NCBI GenBank assembly: GCA_903913965.1
Contig: CAIWNB010000399.1
Coordinates: 1-60,804, forward strand
DNA: 60,804 nt
Source of the DNA: an uncultured beta proteobacterium
GTDB lineage: Bacteria; Pseudomonadota; Gammaproteobacteria; Burkholderiales; SG8-41
Direction: 5' to 3'
The notes beneath the pieces are model-generated. The model did not search any database. It worked only from the letters and a program-made list of their open reading frames with translations, and was not told the origin of the DNA. This document shows positions 36,431-44,945 of this stretch, piece by piece. The stretch's first letter is position 1. Each line of letters starts with the position of its first letter. The position numbers and the translations under genes were made by a program.

Positions 36431-37402
36431 ATGGCTCACGCAATTCGCATCACGGAATTTGGTGGTACCGACAAACTGCGCTGGGAAGAAGTCGCCGTCG
36501 GCGAACCCGGCCCTGGCCAGGTGCGTGTGCGCAACACCGCCGTCGGCCTGAATTTCATCGACACCTATCATCGCACCGGTTTGTATCCGAACCAGCTGCC
36601 GCTGACGCTGGGCATGGAAGGCGCGGGCGTGGTCGAAAAGGTCGGCCCCAAGGTCAAAGACTTCAAAGTCGGCGACCGCGTGGCGTACGCCAACCCGATC
36701 GGTGCCTATGCCGATGTCTTGCTGCGGCCGGCTGAGCGGCTGGTGAAGATTCCCGCCGGCGTTGATGACAAGGTCGCCGCCTCCGTCATGCTCAAGGGCA
36801 TGACCGCCTGGTACCTATGCAAGCGCACCTATAAAGTGAAAAAAGGCGACACCATTGTGGTGCACGCCGCCGCCGGCGGAGTGGGGCAGATCCTCTGCCA
36901 ATGGGCGAAGGCGCTCGGTGCCACCGTCATCGGTACCGTCGGCAGCGATGCCAAGGCGGTAATCGCGAAAAAATGCGGCTGCAAGCATGTCATCGTGATT
37001 CCGCGTGAAGACTTGGTGGCACGCGTCAAGGCCATCACCAAGGGTAAGGGCGTGCCGGTGGTGTATGACGGCATCGGTAAAGACACCTGGGACGCTTCGC
37101 TCGATTGCCTCGCACCGCGCGGCATGATGGTGAGTTTTGGCAACGCTTCCGGTCCGGTGACACAGATCAATCCCGGTATCCTCGCCGCCAAGGGCTCGCT
37201 CTTCCTCACCCGCCCAACCTTGTTTCATTACGTCGCCTCGCGCCCCGAGCTGTTGGCGGCGGCGCGTGATCTGTTCTCGATGATCAAGAGCAAGAAGGTC
37301 AAAATCTCGGTTAACCAGACCTATCCGCTGCGTGACGCCGCGCGCGCGCAGGCTGATCTTGAATCGCGCAAGACCACCGGCTCGACGGTGCTGATTCCCT
37401 GA
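36431..37402 (+). CDS. Quinone oxidoreductase (zinc-independent MDR)
   Basis: The 323-residue protein is a QorA-type NADPH:quinone reductase of the medium-chain family. Motifs are NFIDTYHRTGLYP, GMEGAGVVEKVGPKVKDF, and the nucleotide-binding AAAGGVGQILCQWAKALGA. The catalytic-zinc cysteines of alcohol dehydrogenases are missing, as expected. The ATG at 36431 is preceded by GGAGGA. It is divergent from the CocE gene and ends in a strong hairpin. It may detoxify or reduce quinones formed in aromatic degradation (inference). Confidence 0.92.
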   Translation: MAHAIRITEFGGTDKLRWEEVAVGEPGPGQVRVRNTAVGLNFIDTYHRTGLYPNQLPLTLGMEGAGVVEKVGPKVKDFKVGDRVAYANPIGAYADVLLRPAERLVKIPAGVDDKVAASVMLKGMTAWYLCKRTYKVKKGDTIVVHAAAGGVGQILCQWAKALGATVIGTVGSDAKAVIAKKCGCKHVIVIPREDLVARVKAITKGKGVPVVYDGIGKDTWDASLDCLAPRGMMVSFGNASGPVTQINPGILAAKGSLFLTRPTLFHYVASRPELLAAARDLFSMIKSKKVKISVNQTYPLRDAARAQADLESRKTTGSTVLIP

Positions 37403-37457
37403 GTTCTAACCGCGTCGCGCCGGCGTGAAGTTGGCGCAACGTCGGAATACTGGTGAT

Positions 37458-37488
37458 AAAAAAACGGCCCTGTGGGGCCGTTTTTTTT
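37458..37488. terminator. Hairpin terminator between converging genes
   Basis: AACGGCCC and GGGCCGTT pair around TGTG (stem about 37461-37482), flanked by an A run on the left and eight T on the right, so it can act from both directions. It lies between the oxidoreductase and the amidase. Confidence 0.88.
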
Positions 37489-37551
37489 GCTGCTGTTACC
37501 GGAACGGTACGGTAATTTCTGTTGGCGTTGATCCGCCTGCCACCCTTACGC

Positions 37552-38934
37552 TTACAGAAACCCCGCCATCTCCGGACGTGCGGCGCGACCAACCACCGCT
37601 TCCACCGCCGCCGCCAATGACAAGAGCTTGGCGTCTTCAAGACCGCTGCAGTTGATCTGTAAGCCGACCGGCAGGCCGCCTTCCGCCGCCGGCAGCGGCA
37701 GCGATACACCGCATTGCTCTAATACATTGCCGATGCGTGTGTTGCGTAGCGCACGCTTGTTCCATTCGAGCGCCGGCATCAAGGTGTCATCATCTGCAAG
37801 CGGGCCCGGCACCAGCGGGGTGGCGGGGCTGAGCCAACCGTCAATACCCGTCATCTTGGCGCGTACCAGATCGCGCAATTCGAGCTGACGTTTTTTTGCA
37901 TCGGCCAAACGCTGCGGCGGATATTTGGTGGCGGCGATGACGCGCGATTGCGCAATCTCATCGAAGAGGTCATGGCTTTTTTCGATGCGCTCACGGCCGA
38001 GAATCTCGACCAGTTCACCCGGCACGATGCCGCCAAACACCGGATCAAACTCGGCGATTTCCGGCACGCTGACGGCGGTGATCTGGGTGCCGGCCGCACT
38101 CAATGCCTGTAATGCGGTGTTGATCCGCGTGGCGACTTCCGTATCGAGATCGTCAAAGAACACTTCTTGCGGTTTGCCAAATTTGAGCTGTTTGGCCGAC
38201 GGCGCTGGCGGGACTTTTTTGCCGGTCAGCGCATTGAAGATGAGTGCGGCGTCGGCCACCGAAGCGGTGAAGGTGCCCACGCTGTCGAGCGTGGGCGAGA
38301 GTGGGAAGATGCCGTCGAGCGCAAAGCCACGGCTGGAAAATTTGTGTCCGACCACGCCGCATAGCGCCGCCGGCAGGCGTACCGATCCGCCGGTATCGGT
38401 ACCGGCGGAAAAGGCGCAGAGGCCGGCCGCCATCGCCACCGCTGAGCCGTGGCTGGAGCCGCCGGGCATGCGCTGCGTTTGCGCATCGCAGGGATTCCAC
38501 GGCACGGGATGTTTGAAGTTGATGCCGCCCAGGGCGAATTCACTGGTGCGCGTTTTGCCGAGAATGATGCAGCCGCTGCGCTTCAACGCTTTGACGAAGC
38601 TACCTTCGGCCGGCGTAACGTCACGCACATCAAGACTGGAGCCAGCGTTCGTTGGCATGCCGTCGACCACATACAGATCCTTGAGCGCCACCGGCACGCC
38701 CATCAGCGGGCCCAGATCGGTGCCATCTTTTATCTGGCGGTCGATCTCGCGCGCAGCGGCCAGCGCCGGCAGGCGCGCCACGTGATGAAAGGCGTTGAGT
38801 TTGGGGTTCAGCAGCTCAATGCGGTCGAGTAGTGCGGAGGTCACCGACTCGGCGGTGATTTCGCGTTTGCGCAGGCGCGCGCCGTACTCGGCCAGGGACA
38901 TTTTTGCGAAGGGATTGGGCGGGAGTCTTTTCAT
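37552..38934 (-). CDS. Amidase (amidase-signature family)
   Basis: The 460-residue enzyme has the Ser-cisSer-Lys triad of the family. The Lys is in VALKDLYVV (near residue 84), the first Ser in PGGSSHGSAVAMAAG (near 160), and the nucleophile in SAGTDTGGSVRLPAALCG (near 184). It hydrolyses an amide to acid and ammonia; the substrate cannot be read from sequence. ATG 38934 is preferred, though a frame ten codons longer (38964) exists. No GatB/GatC genes are nearby, so a tRNA amidotransferase role is unlikely. It sits in the hydrolase-rich region. Confidence 0.9.
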   Translation of the reverse strand: MKRLPPNPFAKMSLAEYGARLRKREITAESVTSALLDRIELLNPKLNAFHHVARLPALAAAREIDRQIKDGTDLGPLMGVPVALKDLYVVDGMPTNAGSSLDVRDVTPAEGSFVKALKRSGCIILGKTRTSEFALGGINFKHPVPWNPCDAQTQRMPGGSSHGSAVAMAAGLCAFSAGTDTGGSVRLPAALCGVVGHKFSSRGFALDGIFPLSPTLDSVGTFTASVADAALIFNALTGKKVPPAPSAKQLKFGKPQEVFFDDLDTEVATRINTALQALSAAGTQITAVSVPEIAEFDPVFGGIVPGELVEILGRERIEKSHDLFDEIAQSRVIAATKYPPQRLADAKKRQLELRDLVRAKMTGIDGWLSPATPLVPGPLADDDTLMPALEWNKRALRNTRIGNVLEQCGVSLPLPAAEGGLPVGLQINCSGLEDAKLLSLAAAVEAVVGRAARPEMAGFL

Positions 38935-39040
38935 GATTGTGCCTACGCTTGTTGGTTGATACACGCTAATACACGCGGTTGCTGACTGTTAAGGCTTGCG
39001 AAGATACCATAGCGCTTCATTCATCGAGAGGGAACACATC

Positions 39041-39508
39041 ATGGCGGCGCAGGAATTCAAGATTTCGTCGATCGGCAGCGTCAAGTGCGCGGTGACCGAA
39101 ATGTCAGAGGGCGGCTGGGGCAAGATCGATTCGGAGATTCATCTCGATCCCGTCTACGCCGACGGCCTGCAGGGGCTCGCCGGCTTTTCACATGTGCTGG
39201 TCTTGTTTCTGCTCGACCGTGCCCAGGGTTTTGACATCGGCAAGCAGCTCTTGCGTCGTCCGCGCGGCATGGAAGATCTGGACCCGGTCGGCGTCTTCGC
39301 CCAGCGCACCAAATACCGTCCGAATCCGCTTGCGGTGACGGCAGTCAAACTGCTGGGGATCGAAGGTAACGTGGTCAAGGTGCGCGGTTTGGATGCACTC
39401 AACGGCACGCCGGTGCTCGATATCAAACCGTACATGCCGCCGTTTGATCGGATGGAGGATGTGACGATGCCGCCGTGGGTGTCGCATTTTATTGAGGGGT
39501 ATTTCTAA
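39041..39508 (+). CDS. trmO: tRNA methyltransferase TrmO (TsaA/VirR-like)
   Basis: TrmO adds the N6-methyl group to threonylcarbamoyladenosine at position 37 of certain tRNAs. The 155-residue protein has LQGLAGFSHVLVLFLLDRAQ, VGVFAQRTKYRPNPLAVTAV (with conserved SAM-binding residues), and VRGLDALNGTPVLDIKPYMP, in the family order. ATG 39041 follows GAGGGAA. The protein lacks the C-terminal extension of E. coli TrmO, as do many short family members, so it might be a related SAM-dependent member. Confidence 0.8.
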   Translation: MAAQEFKISSIGSVKCAVTEMSEGGWGKIDSEIHLDPVYADGLQGLAGFSHVLVLFLLDRAQGFDIGKQLLRRPRGMEDLDPVGVFAQRTKYRPNPLAVTAVKLLGIEGNVVKVRGLDALNGTPVLDIKPYMPPFDRMEDVTMPPWVSHFIEGYF

Positions 39509-39547
39509 GGTTTGTAGCGGAGTTACTTCCTGTTCTTTATGTCGGCG

Positions 39548-40070
39548 CGGTGCTTCAACTTCGCCGGGGGCAGCCCGGCGGCTGGTTACTTTTCTTGAAC
39601 CGCCAAGAAAAGTAACCAAAAGAAGCGGCCCCTGGTTCGCCGGTCCTGCGGACTCCCCTGTGCTGCTCGCCCTGCCGGGCGGCTGCGCAACTCGCCCTCG
39701 CAAGCGAGGGCTCAGACAGTGCTCGCCGACTGCCCCCGACAGGGCTGCGCTGCTCGGCGGCTCTTAAGGGGAAGCGAAAACCAGGCGCAGGCGAAACCTT
39801 CAGGCCCGTTTCATTGCGTGGGCGGAGTCCCTTGTGAGACGCCGAGTAACGCAAACGAATCTGGGGGTGTCGGCGAGGACTGTCTGAGCCCTTGCCGCGC
39901 AGCGGCAAGGGCGAGTTCCGCAGCCGCCAGATTCGTTGAGTAACGCAGGGAACCCCCGTCAGGGGGCGTCTCACCAGGGCGGCCTTCTCTTTGCTTACTT
40001 TCTCTTGGCCGCCCAAGAGAAAGTAAGTAGCTGCCGGGCTACCCCCGGCGACCTTGATCTTGAAGCACCG
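39548..40070. repeat. Palindromic element with terminal inverted repeats (about 523 bp)
   Basis: Left end CGGTGCTTCAA (39548-39558) matches the reverse complement of the right end (40060-40070). The similarity continues inward through CGCCGGGGGCAGCCCGGCGG versus CGCCGGGGGTAGCCCGGCAG. The next layer contains a perfect 14-bp hairpin (39584-39597 with 39604-39617) and a 15-bp hairpin (39994-40008 with 40013-40027). Further inside, the block around 39680-39735 is the imperfect reverse complement of the block around 39870-39925 (shared GGGCTCAGACAGT). No transposase is present. I see no target-site duplication. It looks like a non-autonomous (MITE-like) or structured dispersed element. The proteins predicted across it are Arg/Pro-rich and are not listed. 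Confidence 0.75.
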
Positions 40071-40179
40071 CATCACCCAAACCAAAAACACACCAGCGCA
40101 ATGCGCTGCGCTTGGTGCGCACGACAATACTAACCACGGCCAACGCGCAGCCCCGCATATCAATCTACAAAATCGCTGA

Positions 40180-41769
40180 TTAAGGCGAAACAGTGGAAAC
40201 CTCCACACCTTCCGCCCCCTTGAACTGCACCAACGGTTCCGCGATCACCGACAGACTGATCGCTGTATAAACAATCATCAACAGCGTCAACGGAATCGAG
40301 GCAATCACGGCCCGCCGCGGTGTGCCGTATTCGCGCAGCGCCACGCGGTGCGCAAGCCAGACGGAAATGACGTGGCCGATGACGATCGAGCTGATGGCTA
40401 CGTACCAGGTGATGCGCGCGTCGATGATGCCGATGTCGGGTTCGAAACCTGCGCTGCCGAACAGGTCCCACTTCCAGCCGAGCGGATTGGAGGCCAGCGG
40501 GATCATCAGCTGTCCCTGGATCAGCAGGTTGGCGAAATTATGTGCGACCAGATAGGCGACGGCGATGGGCACCAGCGTCAGCACAAAGAGCCTGGCAATG
40601 GTGCGCGGACTGCGGCCGCCGGCGAAGTGCCGGGTGATCGCACAGATCAGCAGGTAGGCGGCGAGAAACAGCAGCCAGGTGGCGATGAGGCCGATGCTGC
40701 CGGTGAAGTAGCCGCCGTCGTCAGCCCAGTGCGGAAAGCGCGCGTTGAGTGCGCGTTGTGTGACCGACCAGAGTTGTCCGCCGAGCAGGCCGTCAAACAG
40801 CACGGTCGAGAGCATCGCGATGACAAAGGCCACGGTGCCGGCCGGCGGCGCTGCAGCACCGGTCAGCGCGCGGCCCCAAGGGCGCAAGGCGATCTCGCGA
40901 TCGCTGCCGGCTTCCAGTGCGACCGGCGCGAAGCGGCCGAGGGTGGCGAAATAGACGGCGAATACATCGGCATTGCGTTGCCACTGCTCACGTCCGAAGA
41001 GCAGCATGCCGCCGAGTGTGAATGCGCTCCAGCACAGCGCGACGGTGGCGATGTGCGACGGGATCGAAGCCTTCAGGTAAATCACTTCAAACCATGAGAA
41101 TAGCAGTAGCAGGAAGGCCGCCGGCCAGACGCCGAGTGCTGCAGGGTAACGCCAGTGCAGGGCGATGCCGTCGCTGCGGCCGCAGCAACGCGCAAGGGCC
41201 TCGGCCAGATCGAACAGCGTGCGCCAAGGGTCGAAGGCCGGCCACAGATTGCCGACACAGGCGACCGTTAGCGAGAGGCCGATCCACCAGATCAGCCAGA
41301 CCAGCGTCGGCGTAATGTTGGCCTCGGGGCTGCGCGAGCCGTAGAGCCCGGCGATGATGGCGATGACAAAAAAGGCGAGGCCGATGATGCGCGCCACTAC
41401 ACGCAGCGCCGGCAGCAGCGCGCCGGCCGAGATTACGAACGAGTGTGCCGCAGCATGACCGGGGTGGGCGCGCGCGAACAATGCCGCTGCCACGAACGAG
41501 AGGGCGACCACCGCGGCACCGCCCGCCATGAAATAGGTCAAGGGTGCCGGCAGGTCGTAACGCTCGCCAAAGGCGTGTGCGAACGCAGTGAGAGGCAGGC
41601 CGGCGAGCGCGAGGCATGCGATCAGCCAACGCGTACATTCCCGTCGTCCCGCGTGCTTCGCGTAAGTGCGGCGCGTTTGTAACGCTGGCGCATCAAAGGC
41701 GGCGTCATCACGCCGAGCCACAGTTGTGCCGCAGTACGAGTAGCCCGGCGTGCTGCGGCGTGGTTTCAT
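40180..41769 (-). CDS. Polytopic membrane protein (fenitrothion-hydrolase-like)
   Basis: The predicted 529-residue protein has about twelve hydrophobic segments and, following a hydrophobic leader, the stretch FAHAFGERYDLPAPLTYFMA. From memory, similar membrane proteins are named fenitrothion hydrolase in databases, after an organophosphate-degrading protein; I could not verify this, and a transport or electron-transfer role is equally open. ATG 41769 is chosen because its ATGA overlaps the stop of the cupredoxin-like gene; a longer frame to 41847 exists. The two genes form a coupled pair on the minus strand. Confidence 0.65.
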   Translation of the reverse strand: MKPRRSTPGYSYCGTTVARRDDAAFDAPALQTRRTYAKHAGRRECTRWLIACLALAGLPLTAFAHAFGERYDLPAPLTYFMAGGAAVVALSFVAAALFARAHPGHAAAHSFVISAGALLPALRVVARIIGLAFFVIAIIAGLYGSRSPEANITPTLVWLIWWIGLSLTVACVGNLWPAFDPWRTLFDLAEALARCCGRSDGIALHWRYPAALGVWPAAFLLLLFSWFEVIYLKASIPSHIATVALCWSAFTLGGMLLFGREQWQRNADVFAVYFATLGRFAPVALEAGSDREIALRPWGRALTGAAAPPAGTVAFVIAMLSTVLFDGLLGGQLWSVTQRALNARFPHWADDGGYFTGSIGLIATWLLFLAAYLLICAITRHFAGGRSPRTIARLFVLTLVPIAVAYLVAHNFANLLIQGQLMIPLASNPLGWKWDLFGSAGFEPDIGIIDARITWYVAISSIVIGHVISVWLAHRVALREYGTPRRAVIASIPLTLLMIVYTAISLSVIAEPLVQFKGAEGVEVSTVSP

Positions 41770-42140
41770 TTCGGCCGGACTTCCAGCGTGGAAAGTGGCG
41801 GGCCGTGATGGTCGCCGGCTTTCGCCTTGGCGTTTTCGGCATGCCACTCAAAGCGGAAGCGACCGGTGGCGCGGGCGTTGAAGGCGAGTTCCACCGGGGC
41901 GCCGGGGGCCAGATGGGCTTCCATTTTGTAAGCGTGCAGATGCAGGCTGCCGGCACTATCACTGCTCACGCGCAGTTTCACCATGGTGCCCTTGTCGACA
42001 CGGATCAGCCGCTGTTCTTTGGGCACGTTGCCGTTAGTGATCGTCAGGTCAAACAATTTTTCTGTGATTTCGGCGGCCTGCGCCAACGGCAGCCAGGCGT
42101 TGGCGAGGATACAAAGAGTCAGCAACAGCAGTTTGCGCAT
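41766..42140 (-). CDS. Periplasmic cupredoxin-like protein
   Basis: The 124-residue product has a clear signal peptide (MRKLLLLTLCILANAWLPLA, cleaved after QAA) and a small beta-rich body with EQRLIRVDKGTMVKLRVSSD, SLHLHAYKMEAHLAPG, and FEWHAENAKAK. This resembles cupredoxin-type domains. Two His lie in HLHAY, but the standard Cys-His-Met copper site is not visible, so copper binding is unproven. It overlaps the membrane-protein gene by 4 bases, implying that the two work together. Confidence 0.72.
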   Translation of the reverse strand: MRKLLLLTLCILANAWLPLAQAAEITEKLFDLTITNGNVPKEQRLIRVDKGTMVKLRVSSDSAGSLHLHAYKMEAHLAPGAPVELAFNARATGRFRFEWHAENAKAKAGDHHGPPLSTLEVRPK

Positions 42141-42160
42141 GGTCGACCCTCGGCTTTCCG

Positions 42161-43837
42161 TTATTTGGCTTCGTAAACGATCCGGCCACCGGCCATGGTC
42201 ATGACCGGTTTGATGTTGAGGATATCATCGAGCGCTACCGTCATGTAATCACGGTCGAGCACTACCAGATCGGCGAGTTTTCCAGCCTCCAGCGTGCCAA
42301 GCTCCTTTTCCATGAACAGCAGATAAGCGTTTGAGCGCGTGTGCGCGATCAGCGCCTCTTCCCGTGTCAGCAGCTGATCGTAGGCCTTGATCGATGGAAA
42401 AATCCGGCCGGCGGTGTATTCCCAGATGGTGTGGAAGGGGTTGATGGTGGCGACGATGGTGCCATCGGAGCCGAGACCCCAGGGAATGCCACTGTCCTGA
42501 ATCATGCGCGCCGGCGGACGGTCAGCGCCGACCATTTTCGGCTTCACCGTGTGATTGTGCAGCGCCATCACCCAGCCTGCGCGTTTGGCACGCTCCAGCA
42601 GCTCCGGCGTGAGGAATTCGACGTGGGCGAGCACCCAGCGGAGATCGCGGATCGGATATTGTTTGGCGATGTCGTCGCCCATATCGATTAGCTTGCGGAT
42701 GGTGGTGTCCACGGCGGTATGTTCGTGGATCTGCCATTTATATTGCGCGGCGGCGGTGGCAAGGATACGGAACTGGTCATAGTGTTCTTCGGCGAAAACC
42801 TGTTTCGGTAAAAACGCCGAGTCATGGACCGGGCCGTAGACATGTTCACCCATGCCGAGCACGCCCAGCCAGTGGTTACGGCTCAACGGTTTCTCGCTGC
42901 GTATCATGTCGAGCACGCGCGGCACTTCTTTCGGTGTGCGGATGTAGTACTGCAGCGGGTAATAAACGCGCACCGTAAGATCGTTGTTTTTCAGCAGGCG
43001 TTCGAGCGGTTCGTAGGGGCCATCGAGATAGCCCATATCGTAGACAGTGGTGAGGCCCAGCGCATTGAGTTGGGTATTGAAATCCTGCACTTCACGCATG
43101 CGCCGTGGCATATCGTTGACCACCCACTCCTCGATACCGTCGTACTCGCTGCCCGCCTTGCCGGCAGGCGCTTCTTCGGTGGCGGCGCGCGGCATGTACT
43201 TTAGTGCCGCATACAGCACCTTGCGGCCGTCGAAGTTACTGGTGCGTACATGGGCCGAGCCCTTGTAGAGGTTGCCAATGGCCGGTGCGATCAGCTTGAT
43301 CGCCGGCGCGTTCATATAAAAATCCGAATAGGTCTTCTGAATGTAGACCGGGTTATGTGGGGCCGCGGCGTCAAGTTCTTCCTGCGTGAAGCCACCGGGT
43401 TTGTCGGCGAACTGTTGTTCATGCCAGCCGCCCAACACGAAGATCCATTTACCCGATTCGCTGCCGGGGCCGAGTGCCTTGGCGCGTGCGGCGATTTTTT
43501 CCAGTGCTTCCTTGCGCGAGAGCACGCCTTCGAGCCGCAGTTCATAGGGCATGAAGTTGGAGCCGCGCAGGTAATGCAAATGGTTGTCGATCAGGCCGGG
43601 GATGACGGTGCGGCCCTTGAGATCGGTCTGCGCGGTACGGCTGTCGGCGAGTTTGCGGATGGCTTCGTCGGTACCGACGGCGACGATGCGTTCACCACGG
43701 ATGGCGATCGCCTGCGCAGTGGAAAACTTTTCATCAACGGTGAGAATTTTTCCGTTGTAGAGAATGCGATCGGGTGACTGCGCCGCAACGACAGATGGCA
43801 GCAGCAGCGCACAGCACAACAGCACTAATTTTTGCAT
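42161..43837 (-). CDS. Exported amidohydrolase (YtcJ-like)
   Basis: The 558-residue protein has a signal peptide ending VVAAQ (about residue 19), then a metal-dependent amidohydrolase of the YtcJ/amidohydrolase_3 type. The motifs are DRILYNGKILTVDEKFS, GRTVIPGLIDNHLHYLRG with the HxH-like metal site near residue 87, HEHTAVDTTIRKL, and the C-terminal LEAGKLADLVVLDRDYM. Such enzymes hydrolyse amide or related bonds of small molecules. The export signal is notable and matches a periplasmic activity beside Bug receptors. Substrate unknown. Confidence 0.88.
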   Translation of the reverse strand: MQKLVLLCCALLLPSVVAAQSPDRILYNGKILTVDEKFSTAQAIAIRGERIVAVGTDEAIRKLADSRTAQTDLKGRTVIPGLIDNHLHYLRGSNFMPYELRLEGVLSRKEALEKIAARAKALGPGSESGKWIFVLGGWHEQQFADKPGGFTQEELDAAAPHNPVYIQKTYSDFYMNAPAIKLIAPAIGNLYKGSAHVRTSNFDGRKVLYAALKYMPRAATEEAPAGKAGSEYDGIEEWVVNDMPRRMREVQDFNTQLNALGLTTVYDMGYLDGPYEPLERLLKNNDLTVRVYYPLQYYIRTPKEVPRVLDMIRSEKPLSRNHWLGVLGMGEHVYGPVHDSAFLPKQVFAEEHYDQFRILATAAAQYKWQIHEHTAVDTTIRKLIDMGDDIAKQYPIRDLRWVLAHVEFLTPELLERAKRAGWVMALHNHTVKPKMVGADRPPARMIQDSGIPWGLGSDGTIVATINPFHTIWEYTAGRIFPSIKAYDQLLTREEALIAHTRSNAYLLFMEKELGTLEAGKLADLVVLDRDYMTVALDDILNIKPVMTMAGGRIVYEAK

Positions 43838-43900
43838 GACCCCCCCCTATTTTTTATTCGAGTTTGTGGACTGCCGGTCCGCATCTTTGGCGGTTGAAGG

Positions 43901-44917
43901 CTAGTAATACGAAATGGTTTCGATACCGCTGCCGCCTTCAAACCAGCCACTGATGAGGCGTTGTTCGAGATCGACCGCAGTGACGATACCGCTGTCGTGG
44001 CTGGCGATCAGCACCGAGCGGTTATCCTGCGCAAACGCCGATCCCATCGGACCCTTGGCGAGGATCATCACCGTCTGCTTGTGCAGGTTGCCGGTGTCCA
44101 TCACATGCACGGTGGCCGAGGCGTAGTTGGTGACGATCAAAAAACGTCCGTCGGGCGAAAAGCGCGGCCGCATCAGCCGGCTGCGTTTCGGGTGCGAGGG
44201 CGGCACGCCGTCGAGCGGCACGCGGGCAACCAGACGGTCGCTGACGGCGTCGATCACGTGCAGGTCGCCGCTGGCGTTGTCGGCGGTGACTACATGGCGG
44301 CCGTCGGGCGAGGCGGTAATGCCTTCGCTACCGTGGGGTAGCGTGAGGGTGGTGGTGAATTTTCGTTGCAGTACATCGAACACGCCGAGATCGTCGCCTT
44401 TGTTGGAAACATAGATCTTGGCGGCGTCTGGTGTCATCGAGATGAAATGGCTGCCAGTCGAGCCGGTATCCCAGGCCGCTTCGATCTTTCCGCTCGCCGC
44501 GTCGATGCACAGCAGTTTGGCCGCCGAGTCGCAGCCGACCCAGAGTTTGCCGCTGGCGTCGAACATCATGCCGTGCGGTGCAAAGAAAGGTTCGACGGAA
44601 ATGGTGCCGGTGCGTTGCATTGATTCAAGGTCATAGACCTCGATCGATTTTCCCGGCTCCGGGTTGTTGCCGAAGATGCCCATGCCGTAAATCGACACGC
44701 AGGCAAAACGGTGGTCGGGCGAGATCGCCAGTTCATGCGGAAATTTCGCGGTATCAATCGCCTTGATTTCGGCGTGGCTTACAGCGTCGTAGAAGCGCAC
44801 CTTGGCGGCAAGTTTGTCGACGGCAATGATGGCGCGCGCGCCGGAGGTGTTGTTGATATCGCGCGAGACGGTCTGTGCGGCCACCGACACGGCGGCATTG
44901 CTGGAGCTGGTTGTCAT
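43901..44917 (-). CDS. YVTN-type beta-propeller protein
   Basis: The 338-residue protein has seven-bladed propeller repeats of the YVTN/YncE type: HELAISPDHRFACVSIYG, MMFDASGKLWVGCDSAAK, ISMTPDAAKIYVSNKGDD, ITASPDGRHVVTADNASG, and RFSPDGRFLIVTNYAS. No signal peptide is seen at the chosen ATG, and residues 1-25 are Ser/Ala-rich. These proteins usually bind other molecules, and some are lactonases; no catalytic residues can be assigned. It lies between the amidohydrolase and a Bug receptor on the minus strand. Confidence 0.85.
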   Translation of the reverse strand: MTTSSSNAAVSVAAQTVSRDINNTSGARAIIAVDKLAAKVRFYDAVSHAEIKAIDTAKFPHELAISPDHRFACVSIYGMGIFGNNPEPGKSIEVYDLESMQRTGTISVEPFFAPHGMMFDASGKLWVGCDSAAKLLCIDAASGKIEAAWDTGSTGSHFISMTPDAAKIYVSNKGDDLGVFDVLQRKFTTTLTLPHGSEGITASPDGRHVVTADNASGDLHVIDAVSDRLVARVPLDGVPPSHPKRSRLMRPRFSPDGRFLIVTNYASATVHVMDTGNLHKQTVMILAKGPMGSAFAQDNRSVLIASHDSGIVTAVDLEQRLISGWFEGGSGIETISYY

Positions 44918-44945
44918 GGCAGGTGGCCCGATGGTTACCGTGGGT

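Noticed and set aside
39555-40208. Long frames across the palindromic element
   Set aside because: The translations are Arg/Pro-rich repeats of the palindrome and extend into both flanks; not a real protein.
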